Source of the DNA: Pacificibacter marinus
Lineage (GTDB): Bacteria > Pseudomonadota > Alphaproteobacteria > Rhodobacterales > Rhodobacteraceae
Assembly (NCBI RefSeq): GCF_018860665.1
Contig: NZ_JAHKPK010000025.1
Location: forward strand, 162,279-226,278
Reading direction: 5' to 3'
Length of the DNA stretch: 64,000 nucleotides
Each line of letters starts with the position of its first letter. The stretch's first letter is position 1. The position numbers and the translations under genes are program-made. This document shows, piece by piece, positions 8,541-17,600 of this stretch. The notes beneath the pieces were generated by a model. It did no database searches. It saw only the letters and a list, made by a program, of their open reading frames with translations, and was not told the origin of the DNA.

Positions 8541-8574
8541 GCGGTGATGTCTTCCTCCTCCCTGACATCACCGC
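8541..8574 (+). ncRNA. CcsR-type hairpin 6
   Basis: A perfect eleven-base stem, GCGGTGATGTC/GACATCACCGC, encloses TTCCTCCTCCCT with the motif at 8554-8562. This is the most stable-looking member before the terminator. Confidence 0.88.
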
Positions 8575-8580
8575 ATAAAA

Positions 8581-8601
8581 ATTCGGGCTCAACGCCCACA
8601 C
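8581..8601 (+). repeat. array spacer repeat, copy B
   Basis: Second copy of the spacer found at 8476-8496, differing by one base in the loop of the GGGC/GCCC stem. Confidence 0.85.
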
Positions 8602-8608
8602 CTTCTTT

Positions 8609-8636
8609 GGTCTCTTTTCCTCCTCCCTAAGAGACC
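8609..8636 (+). ncRNA. CcsR-type hairpin 7
   Basis: A perfect eight-base stem, GGTCTCTT/AAGAGACC, with loop TTCCTCCTCCCT and the motif at 8619-8627. Confidence 0.83.
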
Positions 8637-8644
8637 TAAGGCAA

Positions 8645-8680
8645 GGTTGCTTCATCTTCCTCCTCCCTGATGGTGCAGCC
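8645..8680 (+). ncRNA. CcsR-type hairpin 8
   Basis: A twelve-base stem (GGTTGCTTCATC with GATGGTGCAGCC, one mismatch) encloses TTCCTCCTCCCT with the motif at 8659-8667. Confidence 0.83.
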
Positions 8681-8689
8681 TTAAGTCTA

Positions 8690-8714
8690 GAACCTGATCC
8701 TCCCATCATGGTTC
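8690..8714 (+). ncRNA. degenerate CcsR-type hairpin 9
   Basis: GAACC/GGTTC plus GAT/ATC pairing encloses a shortened CCTCCC. It looks like a decaying copy, with the loop motif reduced from nine to six bases. Confidence 0.5.
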
Positions 8715-8725
8715 GACAAAAAAAG

Positions 8726-8761
8726 ACACCCGCGCCCCTCCTCCCTGGCGCGGGTGTTTTT
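8726..8761 (+). terminator. Rho-independent terminator with CCTCCTCCC in its loop (hairpin 10)
   Basis: A perfect eleven-base stem, ACACCCGCGCC/GGCGCGGGTGT, is followed by a run of five T. The loop itself contains CCTCCTCCC at 8737-8745. It ends the DUF1127-CcsR transcription unit and may also serve as the last small RNA of the series. The bases 8762-8964 beyond it hold nothing I can identify. Confidence 0.9.
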
Positions 8762-8964
8762 CGTTTTATGGGACATATTTCATGTTGATGCTGCGAAAGA
8801 TCGCCAATTGCGATGCTCTACCGAAGCCAGGCTTCATCGCGCATTTATTTACAAAACATCTTGATGCTCGAGATCTTTCAAATCTTTAAGATAAGGGACG
8901 CCAAACGCGCCAGTGCAGTTTATTTGCCAACCGCATTTCGGCGCCCCTGAAAAGACGTTCAAAA

Positions 8965-9405
8965 TTACTTCGCGCCGACACAATCAACTTCGACGCTGGC
9001 ACCAACGGCAAGACCGTTCGCACCAAAAGCCGCCCGCGCAGGGAATCGGCCAGATTCGAAATAGCCAGCATAGATTTCGTTAAACGTGCCCCATTCAGAA
9101 ATATCCGCCAACATGACGGTACATTTCACCAGATTAGCCATCGTGTAGCCATGCGCCTCAAGTGAGGTCGCGATATTATCCATCACTTGCTTGCTTTGTC
9201 CCGCAATACCGCCCTCAGCGAGGGTCAGCGTGCCTGGCAAGTTGCCAATCTGACCTGAAAGATAAAGCGTATCACCAACAATGACCATTTCTGAGAAAGG
9301 CAATGTGGTCGGCACAACAGCGCCCGAATTCAAAAAGGTAACATCTTCAGCCTGCGCCAGAGTTGCACAGCAGCCAAGCGCCGCTGCCAAAAACAGAGAT
9401 TTCAT
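8965..9405 (-). CDS. secreted RidA/YjgF-family protein
   Basis: RidA-family proteins hydrolyse reactive enamine/imine intermediates or act as binding proteins. This 146-residue member has an N-terminal signal peptide of about 20 residues ending AQA, so it is probably periplasmic, unlike cytoplasmic RidA. The core shows LYLSGQIG, then FPARAAFG with the conserved arginine, and ends in EVDCVGAK. The ATG at 9405 is preferred over an in-frame GTG two codons earlier because AAGGATAA precedes it. It stands alone, with over 200 bases on either side. Confidence 0.88.
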   Translation of the reverse strand: MKSLFLAAALGCCATLAQAEDVTFLNSGAVVPTTLPFSEMVIVGDTLYLSGQIGNLPGTLTLAEGGIAGQSKQVMDNIATSLEAHGYTMANLVKCTVMLADISEWGTFNEIYAGYFESGRFPARAAFGANGLAVGASVEVDCVGAK

Positions 9406-9615
9406 CGTCACTTATCCTTGCGTGATTGTTCATCCATAAGGCAAGTGTCATTCGCTCATATGAATTTTGCAAAGACATTTTGAGACTACACGCAAAACTG
9501 CACAGCATTTAGCCACGCACGAATCGAAGGCGCAAACATCCAGCAGACCGTGAACCCAACACCCACAAAGGCTGGTACAGCTCAAAGCTTTGTAACACGC
9601 CCCCGACCTAGAGGG

Positions 9616-12135
9616 TTAAAATGGCGCATCATCCGCTTGGGCGGCAGGTTTCACATATTGCGCCTTTAGGGTCTTGGAACCTGCATGGTCAAATTCAACC
9701 GTCAGATTCGCCCCATCCGATTGCATCACTTCGCCGTAGCCAAATTTGACGTGGAACACGCGCTCGCCCACGGTAAACACAGGCGCGGCTTGCATATCAA
9801 GCGTGATCGGCTTGGCTGATGGCGCACGATTTTGACGGTTTTGCAACCGCTTCCAGCCCGGTGAATTATACACATCAGCGTCAGAGACTCGGTCATCAAA
9901 GGATGCAGCGCCTGCGCGAGAGGTGCCAAAGCCACTGCCCACGGCCTGCGGCGTCATCACATCGACATGTTCATGCGGCATCTCGTCAATAAACCGCGAA
10001 GGCAATTGCGATTGCCATTGCCCAAACACAGGACGATTGCTGGCAAAAGAGATCGTGCACAGCTCTTCGGCGCGGGTGATTCCCACATAGGCCAAGCGCC
10101 GCTCTTCTTCCAACCCGCTCAACCCGCTTTCATCCATCGACCGCTGTGACGGGAACAAGCCCTCTTCCCAACCGGGTAAGAACACCACGGGAAACTCAAG
10201 GCCCTTTGCGCCATGCAGGGTCATGATGGTGACTTTGGGGTCGAATTCGTTGGAATCATTATCAACGCTCAGCGCCACGTTTTCCAAGAATCCGTTCAGG
10301 TTGTCATGCTCATCCAAGCCTTTGACCAGCTCTTTGAGGTTTTCCAAACGCCCCGGTGCCTCGGGGGTTTTGTCGTTTTGCCACATCGCGGTGTAGCCGC
10401 TTTCGTCCAAAATACGCTCGGCCAGTTCGACATGGCTGATCTCGGCGGGGACATAATCGACAGATTCGACCACCGCTTCGTCATCCTCAATCCCAGGGTA
10501 ACGAATTTGCTGTTCGGCCAACGACGACCACGTGTCAAGCTGGGTGACCAATTCGGCGACAGCGCCCTTGGCTTTTCCCTTGAGCAGCCCCTCTTGAATG
10601 GCCAACCGCGCGCCTTCTTTGAGCGACACACCATTGGCACGCGCCATAGTTTGAATATCAAGCAAGGCTTTCGGGCCAACACCGCGCTTTGGGGTGTTGA
10701 TGATGCGCTCGAACGCCAAATCGTCTTCAGGTTGGATCACCACGCGGAAATAGGCGATGGCGTCGCGACATTCCAAACGCTCATAGAATTTCGGCCCACC
10801 AATCACGCGATAGGCCAAGCCAATCTTGAGAAACCGATCCTCAAAAGCGCGCATTTGATGCGAGGCGCGCACAAGAATCGCCATGTCTTCCAGTGAAAAC
10901 TGACGCAGTTTGGCGCGCGATCCAGAGGCCATGGCCTCGATCTCTTCACCGATCCAGCGCGCTTCATCCTCGTAATCCCAATGGCCAATGAGGCGCACCA
11001 ATTCGCCCTCAGGTTCTGCCGTCCACAGATCTTTGCCCAAACGATTTGTATTGCCTGCAATTACGCCAGACGCGGCGGCCAGAATATGCGGCGTTGAGCG
11101 GTAGTTTTGCTCCAGACGCACAACCTTGGCACCGGGAAAGTCTTTTTCAAAGCGCAGGATATTGCCCACTTCAGCCCCGCGCCAGCCATAGATCGACTGA
11201 TCATCATCGCCCACACAGCAGACATTTTTATGCGCCGCCCCAAGCAAACGCAGCCACAGATATTGCGCCACGTTGGTATCTTGGTACTCGTCCACCAGAA
11301 TGTATTTATACCAGCGCTGATATTGCTCCAGAAGATCGGGATGCTTTTGAAAAATCGTCACCATGTGCAACAACAAATCGCCAAAATCACAGGCGTTGAG
11401 CGCGCGCAGGCGGTCTTGGTATTGGCGATAGAGTTCTTTCAGCGTTACGATTCTTCGCCCAATCGCCCCACTTTCGGGATTGCGGCGCTTAAATTCATAG
11501 GCTTGATGCTCCGTCCCCATTTCATCCTGAGAATAAAGACGATCGGACCAAAGCTCATCTTCTTCGCGCCCAATTACCTTGGCTGGGCTTAGAGCTTGGT
11601 TTTTCCAAGCATCTATCCGCCCCATCAAAACACGCGGAGGATGCCGCTTGTCATCAATGCCTTCAGCTTTCATGATCTGTTTGAACAATCGAAGCACATC
11701 GTCAGTGTCGAGAATCGTAAAGTTGGATTTCAACCCCACAAGTTCCGCATGACGGCGCAATTGTTTGACACAGACAGAGTGAAAGGTGCCCAGCCACGGC
11801 ATGCCCGCCACGGAGGTGCCCATCAAAGATCCCACGCGCTCTTTCATCTCGCGCGCGGCTTTGTTGGTAAAGGTCACTGCCAAAATCTCATTGGGGCGCG
11901 CCCGTCCGGTGTTGAGCAAATGCGCAATCCGACAGGTCAGGGCCTTGGTTTTTCCTGTGCCAGCGCCCGCCAACATCAAAACGGGACCATCCAAGGTCTC
12001 AACCGCTTCGCGTTGCGCGGGGTTCAACCCATCCAAATAGGGCATTGGCCGCGCGGCCATGGCCCGTTGCGTCAAAGAGCCCCCAGCAGGGGCAACGGCG
12101 GCCTCGAAGGCGTCTTCTTCATCAAATCTGCTCAT
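9616..12135 (-). CDS. uvrD: UvrD/PcrA-type superfamily 1 DNA helicase
   Basis: An ATP-dependent 3'-5' DNA helicase of the UvrD/Rep/PcrA group, acting in excision and mismatch repair and in removing proteins from DNA. From the ATG at 12135 it has 839 residues. The helicase motifs appear in order: Walker A GAGTGKT at about 57-63, FTNKAAREM, LVDEYQDTN, GDDDQSIYGWRGA, EQNYRS, and TLHGAKGLEF with YVGITRA near the end. The C-terminal tail (HVKFGYGEVMQ, then EFDHAGSKTLKAQYVKP) matches the PcrA/UvrD Tudor-like RNA polymerase-binding domain. An upstream extension to 12165 lacks a ribosome site. Confidence 0.95.
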   Translation of the reverse strand: MSRFDEEDAFEAAVAPAGGSLTQRAMAARPMPYLDGLNPAQREAVETLDGPVLMLAGAGTGKTKALTCRIAHLLNTGRARPNEILAVTFTNKAAREMKERVGSLMGTSVAGMPWLGTFHSVCVKQLRRHAELVGLKSNFTILDTDDVLRLFKQIMKAEGIDDKRHPPRVLMGRIDAWKNQALSPAKVIGREEDELWSDRLYSQDEMGTEHQAYEFKRRNPESGAIGRRIVTLKELYRQYQDRLRALNACDFGDLLLHMVTIFQKHPDLLEQYQRWYKYILVDEYQDTNVAQYLWLRLLGAAHKNVCCVGDDDQSIYGWRGAEVGNILRFEKDFPGAKVVRLEQNYRSTPHILAAASGVIAGNTNRLGKDLWTAEPEGELVRLIGHWDYEDEARWIGEEIEAMASGSRAKLRQFSLEDMAILVRASHQMRAFEDRFLKIGLAYRVIGGPKFYERLECRDAIAYFRVVIQPEDDLAFERIINTPKRGVGPKALLDIQTMARANGVSLKEGARLAIQEGLLKGKAKGAVAELVTQLDTWSSLAEQQIRYPGIEDDEAVVESVDYVPAEISHVELAERILDESGYTAMWQNDKTPEAPGRLENLKELVKGLDEHDNLNGFLENVALSVDNDSNEFDPKVTIMTLHGAKGLEFPVVFLPGWEEGLFPSQRSMDESGLSGLEEERRLAYVGITRAEELCTISFASNRPVFGQWQSQLPSRFIDEMPHEHVDVMTPQAVGSGFGTSRAGAASFDDRVSDADVYNSPGWKRLQNRQNRAPSAKPITLDMQAAPVFTVGERVFHVKFGYGEVMQSDGANLTVEFDHAGSKTLKAQYVKPAAQADDAPF

Positions 12136-12257
12136 GAGCCAGACGTTAATGCAGACGCGCGCCAAGGAAAAGAGTGTTCTGCAATTGTTCGCAGATCAAT
12201 TCAACAAAAGGAGTCTTCGGCACAGCCATTATGGCGCGTTTTATCCCATCAAGCGCA

Positions 12258-12857
12258 CTAAGGCGCTTGCACCACGCGCTCGATGGACCTGACATAGCGT
12301 TGAAACAGGCTAGAAAAGGTCTCGATCTCAGCCTCGGTCCAGCCCTCAAAAGCCTGCACCATCAAAGACCATTTCGACCGCATGAATTCATTCAAAAAAC
12401 CGTAGCCTTTGGTCGTCACGATCAAAACGGCCTTACGCGCATCATCTTGCGCGACGCCGCGCTCGACATAACCGCGAGATACAATATCTGCAACAATGCG
12501 CGAGGCCCGCGACGGATCCACTTGCATCATCTCGGCCACCAAGCCCACTGTCGGCAACATCGGTTCAGGCCGCCCGATACCACCTTGGATGCGCGCCACA
12601 GAAATCAGCCCTTGCAACAAAGCGGGCTCTAACGTGTCACTCAAATCCTTTAGAACCTTGCCGCGAAATTCTTCGCGTTCCCACATCCTGCGCCATTGAA
12701 AGTTTGCGACATCAAACTGCAATAGTGCTTCTGTCACCTCTTCTGAGAACCCTTTCTCTTTGAGAAATTCGGGAATTCCATTTTGAATGCGGGGATCACT
12801 TTTGAACCCAGAGGCTTTGGACTGCGTCGATGCGTAAGGGGGCGTTTTTTGAGACAT
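12258..12857 (-). CDS. MarR-family transcriptional regulator
   Basis: A 199-residue winged-helix regulator. The central part (LPTVGLVAEMMQVDPSRASR, then IVADIVSRGYVERGVAQDD) is the MarR recognition helix and wing. The N-terminal 45 residues are an unusual polar extension. It is divergent from the MFS efflux gene that starts 133 bases away, and a long palindrome lies in between. By analogy with other MarR-efflux pairs it probably represses both genes and is released by a small ligand, perhaps a substrate of the pump. Confidence 0.9.
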   Translation of the reverse strand: MSQKTPPYASTQSKASGFKSDPRIQNGIPEFLKEKGFSEEVTEALLQFDVANFQWRRMWEREEFRGKVLKDLSDTLEPALLQGLISVARIQGGIGRPEPMLPTVGLVAEMMQVDPSRASRIVADIVSRGYVERGVAQDDARKAVLIVTTKGYGFLNEFMRSKWSLMVQAFEGWTEAEIETFSSLFQRYVRSIERVVQAP

Positions 12858-12893
12858 GTTTTGTGGGTGCCATAATTATATACGACCGTCAAG

Positions 12894-12929
12894 TGTGTGC
12901 GATTGTCATATATGTGACATTGACACACA
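12894..12929. promoter_or_regulatory. palindromic operator candidate between marR and MFS genes
   Basis: A 36-base inverted repeat with 14 of 18 positions matching between half-sites: outer arms TGTGTG/CACACA and inner arms TGTCA/TGACA around a TATA centre. Size and symmetry suit a MarR dimer or two dimers. It lies 37 bases from the MarR start and 62 from the MFS start, where it would overlap both promoters. Confidence 0.6.
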
Positions 12930-12990
12930 TATTTTCACCCCCTAAACCAACACCAAGGACAAAAGTCCAAGATACCGTCGAGGAACGCAC

Positions 12991-14505
12991 ATGCCACACG
13001 CCCAATCTCCCGCGCCGCACGCCCCAAGCACAGAATCTCAATCTGTCGGATTGGTGATCGCCTCTGTCGCTGTTTTATTGCTATTGGCTGCACTCGATCA
13101 AACCATCGTGTCCACCGCCCTGCCCACGATTGTCGCAGACCTTGGCGGGCTTGAGCATCTGTCTTGGGTGGTCACCTCTTATATCTTGGCCTCGACTGTG
13201 GTCGCACCACTCTACGGCAAATTCGGCGATCTATTCGGACGCCGCAATATGGTGTTCATTTCCGTCACCCTGTTCTTGATCGGGTCTATTCTGTGCGGTT
13301 TGGCCGGATCAATGATATTTCTGATCTTGGCGCGTGCCGTCCAAGGGCTTGGCGGTGGCGGCTTGTTCGTCTTGGCGTTGTCTATCATCGGTGACGTGCT
13401 GCCACCCAAAGATCGCGGCAAAATCCAAGGCGTATTCGCGGGCGTGTTTGGTATATCCTCAGTGGTCGGCCCGCTGTTGGGCGGTTGGTTTGTGGATGCG
13501 CTGAGCTGGCACTGGATTTTCTTTATTAACCTTCCCATTGGCGCGCTGGCTTTGGTCGGATTCATGATCGGTTTCAAACCGACAGGAAAACGCAAGTCAG
13601 CCTCCATCGACTTTTCTGGCGTCGTGACATTGACTATTGCCTTGTCCGCTTTGGTGCTGGTGACCGCTTTGGGCGGCAGAGATATCGCATGGGACAGCGC
13701 CGCCGCACTGGGTTTAATTGCCCTGTGCATCGCGTCGACGGCAGCATTCATCATGGCAGAAAAGCGCGCTGCCGAACCGATTTTGCCAATGGGCCTGTTT
13801 CGGATGAATGTTTTTGTGGTGTGTTCACTTTTGGCCCTGTTCACGGGCGCTATGATGCTTGGATCCATCACCTTTTTACCACTATTTTTGCAAATGGCCA
13901 AAGGCGTGAGCCCCACGACATCTGGTTTACAACTTATCCCGCTGACGATCGGGGTCTTATCTGGCTCCACAATCGCGGGTCGTTATATGGGCAGAACCGG
14001 ACGCTACCGTAGATTGCCTATCATCGGCACGTTTTTGGCAACATTTGGTGCGCTGGGACTGACGCAAATTTCGAGCGACATGAGCGGCCTGTTCTTTTCG
14101 GCCATGCTGATCCTTATGGGTGCGGGCCTTGGGATGAATTTTCCCGTGATCAGCACGGCTGTGCAAAACACTGTGCCACGCACCCATCTTGGTACGGCCA
14201 CAGCAGCGGGTGTTTTGTTTCGGCAAATCGGTGGATCAGTGGCCGTGGCATTGTTTGGCGCGATCTTTGCCTCAGGCGTTGCGAGATCATTAGGTGGTGT
14301 CGAAATCGAGGGCATGACATCGGTCGCGGAACTGGGCCCACAAATGCTGGCAGTCTTGCCAGCGGCCGTTCAAGATCAGATCGCGCAGTCCGTGACCAGC
14401 GCCATTCAGCCCGTATATTGGATCGTGGCAGGATTTTCTTTCACGGCATTCATTATTTCACTGTTCCTCAAAGAGGAGCAACTCCACGGGGCAGGAAATC
14501 GTTAA
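12991..14505 (+). CDS. MFS multidrug efflux transporter, DHA2 (14-helix) type
   Basis: A proton-driven drug exporter of the EmrB/QacA kind in the inner membrane. The 504-residue protein has about 14 hydrophobic segments. Diagnostic motifs are LDQTIVSTALPTI in helix 1 (motif D of 14-TMS drug exporters), GKFGDLFGRR in the 2-3 loop (motif A), and GPLLGGWFVD (motif C of antiporters). Start ATG 12991 is preceded by GAGG. It is divergent from the MarR regulator, so induction by a toxic compound is likely. No membrane-fusion partner is adjacent, so it may act alone. Confidence 0.92.
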   Translation: MPHAQSPAPHAPSTESQSVGLVIASVAVLLLLAALDQTIVSTALPTIVADLGGLEHLSWVVTSYILASTVVAPLYGKFGDLFGRRNMVFISVTLFLIGSILCGLAGSMIFLILARAVQGLGGGGLFVLALSIIGDVLPPKDRGKIQGVFAGVFGISSVVGPLLGGWFVDALSWHWIFFINLPIGALALVGFMIGFKPTGKRKSASIDFSGVVTLTIALSALVLVTALGGRDIAWDSAAALGLIALCIASTAAFIMAEKRAAEPILPMGLFRMNVFVVCSLLALFTGAMMLGSITFLPLFLQMAKGVSPTTSGLQLIPLTIGVLSGSTIAGRYMGRTGRYRRLPIIGTFLATFGALGLTQISSDMSGLFFSAMLILMGAGLGMNFPVISTAVQNTVPRTHLGTATAAGVLFRQIGGSVAVALFGAIFASGVARSLGGVEIEGMTSVAELGPQMLAVLPAAVQDQIAQSVTSAIQPVYWIVAGFSFTAFIISLFLKEEQLHGAGNR

Positions 14506-14691
14506 AACAAGGGTTTACTCACGTAATATCGATGTTTTAGGCTATTTTCCCAGGTCTCGAACTTCCTGACCTTTCGTTTTGTTTGCGCAACCATTACAAG
14601 ACTGCGACCAAAAAACGCAATTTGTGTTTGCTGCATCGCAGAAAAAAACATAGCGTACCGACGTCATCACTATCTTAGGGGAAAATAGACT

Positions 14692-17600
14692 ATGACCGAC
14701 TTCAAAAAAATTCTCATCGCGAACCGCGGCGAAATCGCGATCCGCGTGATGCGCGCTGCAAACGAGATGGGGAAACGAACGGTCGCTATTTATGCCGAAG
14801 AAGACAAACTGTCCCTACACCGTTTCAAAGCGGACGAAGCCTATAAAATTGGCGAAGGCATGGGACCAGTTGCGGCCTATCTGTCTATTGAGGAAATTAT
14901 CCGTGTCGCCAAATTGTCTGGCGCCGATGCGATCCACCCTGGCTATGGGCTTTTGTCCGAAAATCCTGAATTTGTAGATGCCTGCACCGAGGCTGGCATC
15001 ACCTTTATCGGCCCCAAAGCCAAAACAATGCGCCAATTGGGCGACAAAGCCTCTGCGCGCCGCGTCGCGGTTGAAGCAGGCGTGCCCGTTATTCCTGCCA
15101 CCGAAGTCTTGGGCGACGATTTCGACGCGATCCGCGCCGAGGCCAAAGAGGTCGGTTTTCCATTGATGCTCAAAGCGTCATGGGGCGGCGGCGGACGCGG
15201 CATGCGCCCTGTGTTCAACGAAGAAGAGCTTGAAGAAAAAGTCAAAGAGGGCCGCCGCGAGGCCGAAGCGGCCTTTGGCAACGGCGAGGGCTACCTCGAG
15301 AAAATGATCGTGCGCGCGCGTCACGTTGAGGTGCAAATCCTGGGCGACAGCCACGGCAATATCTATCACCTCTATGAACGCGATTGTTCGGTACAACGCC
15401 GCAACCAAAAAGTGGTTGAACGCGCCCCTGCCCCGTATCTGTCTGAAACCCAGCGCGAAGAAATCTGTGCTTTGGGTAAGAAAATCTGTGAACACGTCAA
15501 TTATGAATGCGCGGGCACCGTCGAATTCTTAATGGATATGGACAGCGGCAAGTTTTACTTCATCGAAGTGAATCCACGCGTGCAAGTTGAGCACACCATC
15601 ACCGAAGAAGTCACCGGCATCGACATCGTGCGCGCACAAATCTTGATCGCTGAAGGCAAATCCTTGACTGATGCGACAGGGGTTGCCAGCCAGTATGACG
15701 TCAAACTCGATGGTCACGCGATCCAATGCCGCGTCACCACCGAAGACCCGTCCAACAACTTTATCCCTGATTATGGCCGCATCACGTCCTACCGCACAGC
15801 CACAGGCATGGGCATCCGCCTTGATGGCGGCACGGCCTATTCTGGCGCAGTGATCACGCGCTATTACGACAGTTTGCTGACCAAAGTGACCGCATGGGCG
15901 CGCACCCCCGAGGCTGCGATTGCCCGTATGGACCGTGCTTTGCGTGAATTCCGTATTCGCGGCGTGTCCACCAACATCGCCTTTGTGGAAAACTTGCTCA
16001 AACACCCAACCTTTGTGTCAAACGAATATTCCACCAAATTCATCGACAACACGCCCGAGCTGTTTGATTTCAAGCCACGTCGCGACCGTGCGACGAAGAT
16101 CTTGACATACCTCGCGGATATTTCTGTCAACGGACACCCCGAAACATTGGGTCGCCCCAAACCTGCTGCGGATGCGCGCACGCCGGTCGCGCCCAAGCCG
16201 CGCACGCAAGAGATCCAAGCTGGCACCCGTCAACTGCTGGAAGACAAAGGCCCGCAAGCTGTGGCCGATTGGATGCTCGCGCAAAAGCAACTGCTGATCA
16301 CCGATACCACCATGCGCGACGGCCACCAGTCTTTGTTGGCCACACGGATGCGTTCGATCGATATGATCAATGCGGCCCCAGCTTATGCAGCCAACCTGCC
16401 GCAGCTGTTTTCGGTTGAATGTTGGGGCGGCGCGACCTTCGATGTGGCCTACCGTTTCTTGCAAGAATGCCCATGGCAACGCCTGCGTGACATTCGGGAA
16501 CGCATGCCAAACATCATGACCCAAATGTTGCTGCGCGCCTCTAACGGCGTGGGTTACACCAACTACCCTGACAACGTTGTGCAATCTTTCGTCAAACAGG
16601 CGGCAGACACAGGCGTTGATGTGTTCCGCGTATTTGACTCGCTGAACTGGGTTGAAAACATGCGCGTGGCCATGGACGCGGTGATTGACAGCGGCAAGGT
16701 CTGTGAAGGTACGATTTGCTACACAGGCGATCTGTTGGACCCGACACGCCCCAAATATGATCTCAAATACTACGTCCAAATGGGCAAGGATTTGAAAGCA
16801 GCAGGCGCGCATGTTCTGGGTCTCAAAGACATGGCGGGTCTGCTGAAACCAGCGCAAGCCACAATGTTGGTCAAAGCCTTGAAGGAAGAGGTCGGCCTGC
16901 CGATCCACTTCCACACCCATGACACATCCGGCATTGCGGCGGCGACCATCTTGGCCGCAGCGGATGCCGGCGTTGATGCGGTTGACGTGGCGATGGATGC
17001 CTTCTCCGGCGGCACATCGCAGCCATGTTTGGGTTCAATCGTTGAGGCCACGCGTTTCTCTGATCGCAACACTGGATTGGACATCAGTGCGATCCGCGAG
17101 ATGTCGATCTACTGGGAATCGGTGCGCCACCAATACGCAGCATTTGAAAGCGGCCTAGAAGCACCAGCCTCCGAAGTCTACTTGCACGAAATGCCCGGCG
17201 GCCAATTCACCAACCTCAAAGCCCAAGCCCGCTCGCTTGGACTTGAGGAACGCTGGCATGAGGTGGCGCAAGCCTATGCTGACGTGAACATGATGTTCGG
17301 CGATATCGTCAAAGTGACGCCCTCGTCCAAAGTGGTCGGCGATATGGCCTTGATGATGGTGTCTCAAGGCATCACCCGCACCCAAGTCGAAGACCCATCT
17401 GTCGAGGTTTCTTTCCCAGATTCTGTCATCGATATGATGCGCGGCAATTTGGGCCAGCCGCCGGCTGGTTTCCCCAAAACCATCCTCGCCAAAGTTCTGG
17501 GCGACGAGCAACCCAATTTGGAACGCCCCGGCAAGCACCTGAAACCTGTCGATATCGAAGCGACACGTGTAGAGGCCTCTGAAGCCCTGGGGGTTGAACT

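Noticed and set aside
8401-8709. Minus-strand open frame of about 100 codons rich in Arg-Glu-Glu
   Set aside because: It is the antisense of the CCTCCTCCC hairpins; its repeats come from the RNA motif and there is no ribosome site.
8322-8761. CRISPR-like array
   Set aside because: The repeated element is only nine to twelve bases, spacing is irregular, and each copy sits in the loop of its own complementary stem. There are no cas genes.
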